Source: DATHWB01 sp040905965 (lineage in GTDB: Bacteria > Actinomycetota > Acidimicrobiia > Spongiisociales > ZC4RG35). Taken from it: a stretch of DNA of 64,000 bases. Below are positions 50,654 to 58,057 of the stretch, one piece after another; position 1 is the first letter of the stretch; every line of letters starts with the position of its first letter. Made by a program: the position numbers and the translations under genes. The DNA lies in contig JBBDQP010000098.1 of assembly GCA_040905965.1 (NCBI GenBank), forward strand, positions 13,494 to 77,493, read 5' to 3'. The notes below the pieces were generated by a model. The model searched no databases and was not told the origin of the DNA. It saw nothing but the letters and a program-made list of their open reading frames with translations.

Positions 50654-51575
50654 ACGTGTACTGGTTGTCGACGACGACGACACCATCCTGAGCCTCGTTC
50701 GCAGCAGTCTCGAACTCGAAGGTTTCGAGGTCGACACCGCCGGCGACGGCCAGGAAGGACTCGAACGCGCGATCGCCAACCCGCCGGACATCGTTCTTCT
50801 CGACATCATGATGCCTCGCATGGACGGGTTGACCGCCCTCCGCAAGATGCGGGCTCAGCCTTCGCTGGCGTCGACATCCTTCGTTCTTCTCACTGCCAAA
50901 GGGATGACCGCTGACCGGGTGAAAGGGTTGGAGCTCGGGGCCGACGACTACGTCACGAAGCCGTTCGACGTCGTGGAACTGGTCGCCAGGGTCAAGGCAG
51001 TGTTGCGACGGACGAGGACGGCCCGGGACACCTCGCCGCTCACCGGTCTGCCTGGGAACTTCTCGATCGGCGCCGAGATCGAACAGCGCATCGCCAGCGG
51101 CCAGACCTTCGCTCTTGTCTACTGCGATCTCGACAACTTCAAGGCGTACAACGACCACTACGGGTTCATGCGAGGCGACCAGGTGATCCAGTTCTCGGCC
51201 GACGTGCTCAGGCGGGCGGTTGCAGATGCGGGTGACGACGAAGGTTTCGTCGGCCATATCGGCGGTGACGACTTCGTGGCGATCACAGAAGCCGATGTCG
51301 CCGAGGCGTTCTGCAAGTCGGTCATCGACCGTTTCGATGACGGGGTCCTTGACTACTACGACACCGCAGACGCGCTCAGGGGCTACATCGAGGTCACCGA
51401 CCGCAGAGGGGAGCGATTTGCGTTCCCGGTCGTGGCGATGTCGATGGGTGTCGTCACGAACCTGACGAGGCGGATCACCACCCAGTGGGAAGCCTCGGAA
51501 GTGGCCGTAGAAATGAAGGAGTTCGCCAAAAAGCAGGCGGGCTCGGCATATCGGATCGATCGACGGACGTCGTGA
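50646..51575 (+). CDS. Response regulator with REC and GGDEF-like domains
   Basis: This 309-residue protein has a complete receiver domain (about 1-120: acidic D10/D11, phospho-acceptor D53, T83, K105) and a GGDEF domain whose signature reads GGDDF at 206-210, preceded by FALVYCDLDNFKAYND. The second Glu of GGDEF is Asp, so diguanylate cyclase activity is uncertain. No DNA-binding domain and no histidine kinase are nearby. It is wedged between rpe and ribD with overlaps on both sides, so it is co-expressed with riboflavin synthesis. Confidence 0.88.
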   Translation: MTERVLVVDDDDTILSLVRSSLELEGFEVDTAGDGQEGLERAIANPPDIVLLDIMMPRMDGLTALRKMRAQPSLASTSFVLLTAKGMTADRVKGLELGADDYVTKPFDVVELVARVKAVLRRTRTARDTSPLTGLPGNFSIGAEIEQRIASGQTFALVYCDLDNFKAYNDHYGFMRGDQVIQFSADVLRRAVADAGDDEGFVGHIGGDDFVAITEADVAEAFCKSVIDRFDDGVLDYYDTADALRGYIEVTDRRGERFAFPVVAMSMGVVTNLTRRITTQWEASEVAVEMKEFAKKQAGSAYRIDRRTS

Positions 51576-52636
51576 CTCCAGGCTGGTTCGGCAGCGCGAT
51601 GCGCCATGCGATCGTCGTTGCCAGCCGTTTTCACCCCCATCCCAACCCGCGGGTCGGCGCCGTTCTCCTCACCTCCGCCGGTGATGTCATCTCCGAGGCC
51701 GGTCACACGGGGCCGGGTAACCCGCATGCGGAACGGGCACTTCTCGACGCCGTGTCCCCGCTACCAGACGATGCGGTGTTGGTCGTGACGCTCGAACCTT
51801 GCGCCCACACGGGCCGGACGCCGCCGTGTGCAGACGCGGTCGTCGCTTCCGGTGTCCGGACCGTCGTCGTCGGATCGGTCGACCCGGATTCGCGCGTTGC
51901 CGGGACGGGGATCGCTCGACTCCGCGAGGCGGGGATCGAAGTGATCGTCGGGGTCGAGAGTGAAGCGGTCGAAGAGGCGGATCCGGGGTATTTTCATCAC
52001 CGTCGGACGGGCCGCCCGCTGGTGACGCTCAAACAGGCCACCACTCTCGACGGTCAGCTCGCGGCAGCCGACGGGACCTCCCAGTGGATCACGGGTGAGG
52101 AGGCCAGACGGAACGCCCACCACCTCCGCGCCGCCCACGACGCAATTCTCGTAGGTGCCGGCACCGTCCGCTCAGACGACCCCCGCCTCGACGTGCGCCT
52201 CGACGGGTTCGACGGTCCCCAGCCGGTCCCAGTCATCGTCGCCGGGTCTCGCCCCCTCCCGCCAGATCTGCGGCTGTGGAATCGCAATCCAATCGTCCTG
52301 GCCTCCGAAGAGCTCAGGATGGACGGCGTGGACGTCATCCGGGCGGGGACGGGGGGAGTCGTCGATCTCGATGCAGCCCTCCGCCAACTACCCGACCGCG
52401 GCATCCTGTCGGTGCTGGTCGAAGGAGGAGCGGGGGTTGCGGCCGGCCTATGGAACGCCGGGCTGATCGATCGGGGAGTCCACTACTTTGGCGCCAAAGT
52501 CGCGGGCGGGGCGGGAAGGGGAGCGTTCGACCGTGTGTTCACCAGTCTGGGGGAAGCCATCGACGTCGAGATCACTTCTGTCTCCCGGTTGGGGGCCGAT
52601 CTCCGCGTCGACTGGCGCCGTGCCACCCACTCGTAG
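51572..52636 (+). CDS. ribD: Bifunctional riboflavin deaminase/reductase RibD
   Basis: This 354-residue protein has an N-terminal deaminase with zinc motifs HAERALLDA and EPCAHTGRTPPCADAV, and a C-terminal reductase starting about residue 145 (LVTLKQATTLDGQLA) with LVEGGAGVAAGL binding NADPH. GTG 51572 overlaps the regulator stop by 4 nt. It catalyses the second and third steps of the GTP branch of riboflavin synthesis. Confidence 0.95.
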   Translation: MTPGWFGSAMRHAIVVASRFHPHPNPRVGAVLLTSAGDVISEAGHTGPGNPHAERALLDAVSPLPDDAVLVVTLEPCAHTGRTPPCADAVVASGVRTVVVGSVDPDSRVAGTGIARLREAGIEVIVGVESEAVEEADPGYFHHRRTGRPLVTLKQATTLDGQLAAADGTSQWITGEEARRNAHHLRAAHDAILVGAGTVRSDDPRLDVRLDGFDGPQPVPVIVAGSRPLPPDLRLWNRNPIVLASEELRMDGVDVIRAGTGGVVDLDAALRQLPDRGILSVLVEGGAGVAAGLWNAGLIDRGVHYFGAKVAGGAGRGAFDRVFTSLGEAIDVEITSVSRLGADLRVDWRRATHS

Positions 52637-52639
52637 AAT
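52634..52639 (+). promoter_or_regulatory. -10 element for ribE-ribBA-ribH
   Basis: TAGAAT includes the ribD stop codon. A UTR of about 18 nt would contain GGAGAGG before ATG 52665, so this is a leadered promoter within the cluster. Confidence 0.45.
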
Positions 52640-52664
52640 TGAACGCGGCAAACGGAGAGGAACC

Positions 52665-53258
52665 ATGTTCACGGGCATCGTCGAAGCGACGGGTGTCATC
52701 GTCGACGTCACCGGATCTGATGGTGACCGTCGGTTCGTGATTGAGGCTCCGCACCTGACCGAGGGGTTGCGGATCGGCGATTCGATCTCCGTGGAAGGGG
52801 CATGTCTGACTGCCACGACAGTCTCAGACACCCGGTTTGGCGTCGATCTGGTGGCCGAGACTCTCAGCCGCACCACGCTCGGGTCGGTCCAGAGCGGCGA
52901 ACTGGTGAATCTCGAACGTGCCATGTCCGCCAACGGACGGTTCGACGGCCACATCGTTCAGGGCCATGTCGACGGAGTGGGCGCAGTTCGACGGATCACC
53001 GCTGCGGGGGGCGGGCGCCGTATCGAGATCTCCTGTCCGCCTTCCATTCTTCGCTATGTAGTCGAGAAGGGTTCGATCACTGTGAACGGTGTGTCTTTGA
53101 CGGTGGTTTCTGTCGACTCGGACGGGTTCGAAGTGGCGCTCATCCCGCACACGCTCGAGGTCACGACGTTGGGACGACTGTCGGAGTCGGCGCCGGTCAA
53201 TCTAGAAGTCGATATCCTCGCGAAATACGTCGAGCGGTTGATGGAGTCGAGAAACTGA
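52665..53258 (+). CDS. ribE: Riboflavin synthase alpha subunit
   Basis: This 197-residue enzyme dismutates two lumazines to riboflavin. It consists of two similar beta-barrels, the first opening MFTGIVEATG and the second near residue 98 with GHIVQGHVDGVG. Ribosome site GGAGAGG precedes the ATG. The last base of its TGA is the first base of the ribBA ATG. Confidence 0.97.
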   Translation: MFTGIVEATGVIVDVTGSDGDRRFVIEAPHLTEGLRIGDSISVEGACLTATTVSDTRFGVDLVAETLSRTTLGSVQSGELVNLERAMSANGRFDGHIVQGHVDGVGAVRRITAAGGGRRIEISCPPSILRYVVEKGSITVNGVSLTVVSVDSDGFEVALIPHTLEVTTLGRLSESAPVNLEVDILAKYVERLMESRN

Positions 53259-54466
53259 TGTTCGCCAAACCCGAAGAGCTGATCTCCGCATTCGCTCGCG
53301 GCGACATGGTGATCATGGTCGATGACGCCGACCGCGAGAACGAAGGCGACCTGATCGTCGCGGCCGACCGGATCACCGAGGCCCAGATGGCCTTCATGAT
53401 CCGTCACACCAGCGGCATCGTGTGCATTCCGATGGAGGGCTCGCGGCTCGACGAACTCGAACTGCCACTGATGGTTCACCACAACACGGAGTCCCATCGC
53501 ACGGCATTCACCGACTCGGTCGATGCTCGCGGTGTGACTTCGACAGGGATTTCCGCCTATGACCGGACGCGCACGGTCGAGGCCATGCTCAACCCGAAGA
53601 CTCGCCCCGGTGACTTGGCCAGACCCGGCCACATGTATCCGTTGCGTTACGCCGAGGGCGGTGTGTTGAAGCGGGCGGGGCACACCGAGGCGGGAGTCGA
53701 CCTCGCCCGCCTCGCTGGCAGGTACCCGGCCGCGGTGCTCTCGGAGGTGATGAACGACGACGGGTCGGTCGCTCGCCTGCCCGAGCTCGAACGGTTCGCC
53801 AAGGAACACGACCTCCTGCTGGGAACGATCGCCGACCTGATCGCGTACCGCCGCCAGCGTGAGGAGCGGCCGTTCCGCAAGCTGATCGAAGCAGTCGTAC
53901 CGACCAAGTACGGCGAGTTTCGGGCCGTGGGTTATCGCTCCGAAGTCGACAGCCGAGAGCACGTCGCGTTTGTGATGGGCGATATCGCCGAGGGCGAAGA
54001 GATCCTCACCCGGGTTCACAGCGAGTGCCTGACCGGTGACGTATTCGGCAGTCTGCGTTGCGATTGCGGAAAGCAGCTCGATCGGGCGCTGCAGCTCGTG
54101 GCCGCCGAAGGGCGCGGAGTGGTCCTCTACATCCGGGGTCATGAGGGCAGGGGTATCGGTCTGTTCGCCAAGCTCGAGGCTTACAACCTCCAGGACGACG
54201 GCTTCGACACGGTGCAGGCGAACCAGGAGTTGGGGCTCCCCGTGGATGCGCGTGACTATGGGATCGGTGCCCAGATTCTCTACGACATCGGGGTCCGGTC
54301 CATGCGGCTGCTCACCAACAATCCCACCAAGCGGGCCGGTATCGAAGGGTATGGCCTCACCATCTCCGAGCGTGTTCCCCTGATGACCGACGTCACCGAT
54401 CACAACCGCGCCTACCTGAGGGCGAAAGCCGAGAAGATGGGCCACATCTTCGAGGATGGGGAGTGA
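53258..54466 (+). CDS. ribBA: Bifunctional DHBP synthase/GTP cyclohydrolase II RibBA
   Basis: This 402-residue fusion starts both riboflavin branches. The RibB half (about 1-200) has DDADRENEGDL, the FMIRHTSGIVC region and KRAGHTEAGVD. The RibA half carries the zinc motif HSECLTGDVFGSLRCDCG and YIRGHEGRGIGL. Both active sites look complete. GTGA overlap with ribH. Confidence 0.97.
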   Translation: MFAKPEELISAFARGDMVIMVDDADRENEGDLIVAADRITEAQMAFMIRHTSGIVCIPMEGSRLDELELPLMVHHNTESHRTAFTDSVDARGVTSTGISAYDRTRTVEAMLNPKTRPGDLARPGHMYPLRYAEGGVLKRAGHTEAGVDLARLAGRYPAAVLSEVMNDDGSVARLPELERFAKEHDLLLGTIADLIAYRRQREERPFRKLIEAVVPTKYGEFRAVGYRSEVDSREHVAFVMGDIAEGEEILTRVHSECLTGDVFGSLRCDCGKQLDRALQLVAAEGRGVVLYIRGHEGRGIGLFAKLEAYNLQDDGFDTVQANQELGLPVDARDYGIGAQILYDIGVRSMRLLTNNPTKRAGIEGYGLTISERVPLMTDVTDHNRAYLRAKAEKMGHIFEDGE

Positions 54467-54909
54467 CCGTCGGGGATCGGCTGGTGCCGAACAGGGTGGG
54501 GCTGGCGGTGTCGTCGTTCAACGCCCCGATCACCGCACCGATGCGAGATGCAGCGCACGCCGTGCTGTCCGAGGCCGGTGTCGCCGAGATCCCGATCTTC
54601 GAGGTGCTCGGTGCGCTTGAACTTCCGGTCGCAGCGTTGGCGTTGATCGAACGAGGCGGATGCGCCGGAGTGGTTGCGATCGGGGCCGTGATCAAGGGCG
54701 AGACCGACCACTACACCTACGTCGCGGGAGAGGCGACACGCGGTATCGGCGAGGTCGCCCTTCGCACGGGGCGACCGGTCGGCAATGCGCTCCTCACAGT
54801 CCGCGAGTACGACCACGCATTCGAGCGATCCCGTCCAGGACCGGGGAACAAGGCTGCCGAGGCCGCACAGGCGGTGCTGGCGGTGTGCCGGGGTATCGCA
54901 TCGTTGTGA
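54463..54909 (+). CDS. ribH: 6,7-dimethyl-8-ribityllumazine synthase
   Basis: This 148-residue enzyme condenses the two riboflavin precursors. The substrate loops SSFNAPIT and GAVIKGETDHYTYVAGE are present; the last contains the catalytic-histidine region. GTG 54463 overlaps ribBA. The last gene of the riboflavin cluster. Confidence 0.94.
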   Translation: MTVGDRLVPNRVGLAVSSFNAPITAPMRDAAHAVLSEAGVAEIPIFEVLGALELPVAALALIERGGCAGVVAIGAVIKGETDHYTYVAGEATRGIGEVALRTGRPVGNALLTVREYDHAFERSRPGPGNKAAEAAQAVLAVCRGIASL

Positions 54910-55135
54910 CGACTGGCCTGTTCGGACCGAATTCGATTACGATGCTCGGCACAACCGAGTATCAAGCGGAAGCTGCTGCTTCCCGCCTGGCCGCCGATGG
55001 CGAGCCGAGGCCCATCCTTCAGGGGGTCCGACCGTTCCGAATGAGCGGTCGAGACTGTATGAACGACGAACGACTCCGAGCAGCACCCCGTGTGCTGCTC
55101 TTTACGTTGAGCAACGAAGAAAAGGAGAGTGTGAG
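54910..55135 (+). promoter_or_regulatory. infC-rpmI-rplT operon leader region
   Basis: A 226-nt interval between ribH and infC. TACGAT (54938-54943) is the best -10 candidate, giving a leader of about 185 nt. A hairpin GACCG/CGGTC spans 55030-55050, and a strong hairpin lies at 55078-55100. IF3-L35-L20 operons are often autoregulated through their leaders. I cannot match this one to a known L20-leader or infC-leader structure by eye. Confidence 0.5.
55078..55100 (+). terminator. Strong terminator-like hairpin in the infC leader
   Basis: A perfect 9-bp stem, GAGCAGCAC with GTGCTGCTC, closes a 5-nt loop (CCCGT) and is followed by TTT at 55101-55103. It lies 22 nt before the infC Shine-Dalgarno, so it may act as an attenuator. 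The U-run is short, so termination efficiency is uncertain. Confidence 0.5.
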
Positions 55136-55699
55136 ATCGCTGAACTGCGCGTGAACGGCTACATCCGGGCCCCAGAGGTCCGGGTGGTGGCTCCCGACGG
55201 ATCCCAAGTCGGGGTGAAGAAACTGTCCGAGGCACTGTGGCTGGCCGAACAACTCGACCTCGACCTCGTCGAAGTCGCACCAACTGCCCGCCCACCCGTG
55301 TGCAAGATCATGGATTACGGCAAGTTCAAGTACGAGCAATCGGTTCGCGACCGTGAAGCCCGTAAGAAGCAGACCCGTACAGTGATCAAGGAGACGCGAC
55401 TGACTCCTCGGATCGCCGATCACGACTTCGACATGCAGGCCCGCCGAACCGCCGAATGGCTGTCCGAAGGCGACAAGGTCAAGGTGACCGTCCGCTTTCG
55501 GGGTCGGGAACGGGAACGCCCCGAGTTCGGACGAGAGGTGTTGGATCGATTGGTGGCCACGATCGGTGATCGTGGCATCGTCGAACAGCCTGCTTCCCTC
55601 GAGGGCCGCAACATGAGCATGACGCTGGCTCCCAACCGCAAGTACCGGGAGCCCAGCATCGAGACAGACAGCGACGACCACTCGAACGAAGAAGAGTGA
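55136..55699 (+). CDS. infC: Translation initiation factor IF-3 (ATC start codon)
   Basis: This 187-residue factor has the N-domain (ELRVNGYIRAPEVRVVAPDG), linker and C-domain (IKETRLTPRIADHDFDMQAR) of IF-3. No ATG, GTG or TTG lies in frame near the expected N-terminus. ATC 55136 sits 8 nt after a perfect AAGGAG (55122-55127). Rare AUU/AUC starts are well known in infC, where IF-3 represses its own synthesis by rejecting non-canonical starts. GTG 55151 is a poorer alternative with no ribosome site. Confidence 0.92.
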   Translation: MAELRVNGYIRAPEVRVVAPDGSQVGVKKLSEALWLAEQLDLDLVEVAPTARPPVCKIMDYGKFKYEQSVRDREARKKQTRTVIKETRLTPRIADHDFDMQARRTAEWLSEGDKVKVTVRFRGRERERPEFGREVLDRLVATIGDRGIVEQPASLEGRNMSMTLAPNRKYREPSIETDSDDHSNEEE

Positions 55700-55709
55700 G
55701 GAGGACGGA

Positions 55710-55904
55710 ATGCCGAAGATGAAAACGCATCGCGGCGCCGCCAAGCGCATCAAGGTGACCGGAACGGGCCGCCTTCGACGCAAGCAGGCCGGCAAGGGAC
55801 ACCTTCGCCTGGCCAAGGGTCAGGACCGGTTCCGCCGTCTCAGCGGAGAGACCGACCTGGCACCCGGGGACGCCAAAGTGATCAAGAAGATGCTGGGTAA
55901 GTGA
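55710..55904 (+). CDS. rpmI: 50S ribosomal protein L35
   Basis: This 64-residue basic protein begins MPKMKTHRGAAKRIKVTGTG, as expected of L35. GGAGGA precedes the ATG, and rplT follows one base after the stop. Confidence 0.97.
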   Translation: MPKMKTHRGAAKRIKVTGTGRLRRKQAGKGHLRLAKGQDRFRRLSGETDLAPGDAKVIKKMLGK

Positions 55905-55905
55905 C

Positions 55906-56256
55906 ATGGCCAGGGTGAAGAGAGCCGTCCACGGCAAGAAGAACCACAAGAAGGTCCTGGACCGGGCCAAGGGATACAAGGGAGCCAGGAGCCGCCGCTT
56001 CAAGACTGCCAACGAGCAAGTCATGCATGCGATGCAGGACTCCTACCGCGATCGACGCGCTCGCAAGGGCGAGTTCCGCAAGCTCTGGATTCAGCGCATC
56101 AACGCCGCCGCCAGGCAAAACGGCACGACCTACAGCCAGCTCATCGCCGGTCTCAAGGCCGCCGAGATCGAGATCGATCGCAAGATGCTGGCGGACCTGG
56201 CTGTCAACGACCCGCAGGCGTTCCGCCAACTGGTCGAGACCGTCAACAGCAACTGA
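55906..56256 (+). CDS. rplT: 50S ribosomal protein L20
   Basis: This 116-residue protein begins MARVKRAVHGKKNHKK and contains the GYKGARSRRFKTANEQV segment typical of L20. L20 binds 23S rRNA and, in several bacteria, the leader of its own operon. Standard infC-rpmI-rplT order. Confidence 0.97.
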   Translation: MARVKRAVHGKKNHKKVLDRAKGYKGARSRRFKTANEQVMHAMQDSYRDRRARKGEFRKLWIQRINAAARQNGTTYSQLIAGLKAAEIEIDRKMLADLAVNDPQAFRQLVETVNSN

Positions 56257-56261
56257 CCGAC

Positions 56262-56999
56262 GTGGAGCCGGTCCGCTCGACTCGCAATCCGCGGGTCGCC
56301 GAAGCGGCCCGGCTTCATCGCGTCAAAGAGCGCAGGCAACTCGGGCTCACCCTCATCGAAGGTCCGAATCTCCTCGCGGAGGCACGAGCGGGTGGCGCCG
56401 AGATCGTCCGCGTGTTCGGGATCGGTCCGTCGGGCGACGACCCGGCCTGGGTCGAAGTGACCCAGGAGGTTCTCGATCGGTTGGCCGGCACGGAGAATCC
56501 GCGGGGCCCGGTGGCGGTGATCCGTATACCTCCGACGACGCCGGTGGATCGGGACCATCTGTCGATCGATGTCGGCGACCCGGGAAATGCGGGAACTCTG
56601 ATTCGAACCGCGGCCGCCTTCTCGCTCGACGTCGTCTTCCGTACCGGGTCGGTCGATCCATGGGCGCCGAAGGTGCTGCGGGCGGCGGCAGGAGCCCACT
56701 TCCGCACCTCGATCGGCGACGCACGACCTGATGTCGGGACGATCGCCACAGTCGCCAGGGGAGGCGTGGCCGCAGATCGCCTCGGCGAGGTCCTGGATCC
56801 CGCCCGCAGGTGGTCGATTCTCGTTGGATCCGAACCCCGGGGCCTCGCGCCCGAAGAGGTCGAAGCGGCGGACGTGGCGGTGACGATCCCCATGCCCGGA
56901 GAGATCGAGAGCCTGAACGCGGCAGTGGCAGGATCGATCGTGGCCTACGAATTCGCGCGCTGGCGGAACTCGGCAGGACCGTCGGTCGAGAGCCGGTAA
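56262..56999 (+). CDS. SpoU/TrmH family RNA 2'-O-methyltransferase
   Basis: This 245-residue protein has an N-terminal substrate-binding part and a knotted SPOUT methyltransferase domain with motif 1 NAGTLIRTAAAF, motif 2 ILVGSEPRGL and motif 3 IPMPGEIESLNAAVAGS. It occupies the place of tsnR after rplT in mycobacteria. The target (23S rRNA or tRNA) is not predictable here. GTG 56262 follows the rplT stop by 5 nt. Confidence 0.92.
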   Translation: MEPVRSTRNPRVAEAARLHRVKERRQLGLTLIEGPNLLAEARAGGAEIVRVFGIGPSGDDPAWVEVTQEVLDRLAGTENPRGPVAVIRIPPTTPVDRDHLSIDVGDPGNAGTLIRTAAAFSLDVVFRTGSVDPWAPKVLRAAAGAHFRTSIGDARPDVGTIATVARGGVAADRLGEVLDPARRWSILVGSEPRGLAPEEVEAADVAVTIPMPGEIESLNAAVAGSIVAYEFARWRNSAGPSVESR

Positions 57000-57002
57000 C
57001 CT
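56997..57002 (+). promoter_or_regulatory. Possible -10 element for pheST
   Basis: TAACCT includes the stop of the methyltransferase and ends 11 nt before ATG 57014. No T-box leader is present. Confidence 0.35.
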
Positions 57003-57013
57003 CGCAGGCTCTC

Positions 57014-58057
57014 ATGCAAGAACTCGACAGCGTGGTCGCGTCGGCGCCTCAGAAGATCGCGGCGACGACCGGACTCGAAGAATTGGAAGAACTCGAAGCC
57101 GAACTCGTGGGTCGGAGATCGGTGCTCGCATCTATCCAGCGGGACATCGGTGCTCTCCCCCCCGCCGAGCGTCCCGCGGCCGGACAGGCGATCCAGTCCG
57201 CCAAATCGACCCTCACCGACCTGCTCTCAACCCGCCGCGCCATTCTCGAGAGGGAGGCAGCCGACACTCTGCTCGTTGCGGACAGGGCGGATGTGACTCT
57301 CGAGCGGCTGACGCTGGCCAGGGGTGCCCTCCATTTGATCCAACAGACGATGGACGAAGTGTGCGAGATCTTCATCGGGCTCGGTTACAACGTCGCCGAG
57401 GGGCCCGAAGCCGAGACTGGGTGGTACAACTTCGACGCGTTGAACACCCCACTCACGCATCCGGCGAGGGCCGAATCTGACACGATGTACCTCCACTACG
57501 AGGTCGCGGACGACGAGTCGCTCCTCCGCACCCAAACGTCGCCGATGCAGGTCCGGTGGATGGAGTCTCACGAACCGCCCGTTCACGTCGTGGTTCCCGG
57601 CAAGGTGTTCCGCACCGACACCATCGACGCCTCCCACCTTCCCGTCTTCCATCAGATCGAGGGCCTGGCGGTGGATACGGACATCCGCTTCAGCGACCTG
57701 AAAGGAACTCTGCTGCATTTCGCCCAGGCCTTCTTCGGCCCATCGACGACGGTGCGGTTCCGCCCGCATTTCTTCCCATTCACAGAGCCGTCGGCCGAAC
57801 TCGACGTTGCGTGTTTCGTTTGCGACGGCGGTGAGGCCGGCTGTCGTGTCTGCCGCGGGGCGGGTTGGTTGGAGATGCTCGGATGCGGCATGGTCGATCC
57901 CAACGTCCTCGAGGCCGTCGGCTACGACTCGACGACACTGTCCGGCTTCGCCTTCGGGATGGGCGTGGAACGCCTTGCGATGGTTCGCCACGACATCCAC
58001 AACATTCGCCACTTCATCGAGAACGACATCCGCTTCCTGTCCCAGTTCCCCTCATGA
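57014..58057 (+). CDS. pheS: Phenylalanyl-tRNA synthetase alpha subunit
   Basis: This 347-residue class II subunit has an N-terminal coiled coil (about 1-85) that binds tRNA, then the catalytic domain with HPARAESDTMY, LLRTQTSPMQVRWM, FRPHFFPFTEPSAE and FAFGMGVERLAM. The length is normal. It overlaps pheT by 4 nt. Confidence 0.97.
   Translation: MQELDSVVASAPQKIAATTGLEELEELEAELVGRRSVLASIQRDIGALPPAERPAAGQAIQSAKSTLTDLLSTRRAILEREAADTLLVADRADVTLERLTLARGALHLIQQTMDEVCEIFIGLGYNVAEGPEAETGWYNFDALNTPLTHPARAESDTMYLHYEVADDESLLRTQTSPMQVRWMESHEPPVHVVVPGKVFRTDTIDASHLPVFHQIEGLAVDTDIRFSDLKGTLLHFAQAFFGPSTTVRFRPHFFPFTEPSAELDVACFVCDGGEAGCRVCRGAGWLEMLGCGMVDPNVLEAVGYDSTTLSGFAFGMGVERLAMVRHDIHNIRHFIENDIRFLSQFPS

Noticed and set aside
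49946..52664. Search for an FMN (RFN) riboswitch in the riboflavin cluster
   Set aside because: The intervals before rpe (45 nt) and ribE (28 nt) are too short and lack the conserved RFN segments.
53054..54445. Minus-strand open frame of about 460 codons opposite ribBA
   Set aside because: Shadow frame of a clearly identified bifunctional enzyme.
54942..55154. A 70-codon frame in the infC leader starting MLGTTEYQ
   Set aside because: It overlaps the regulatory hairpins and the infC start, has no ribosome site at its ATG and no coding-like composition; more likely untranslated leader.
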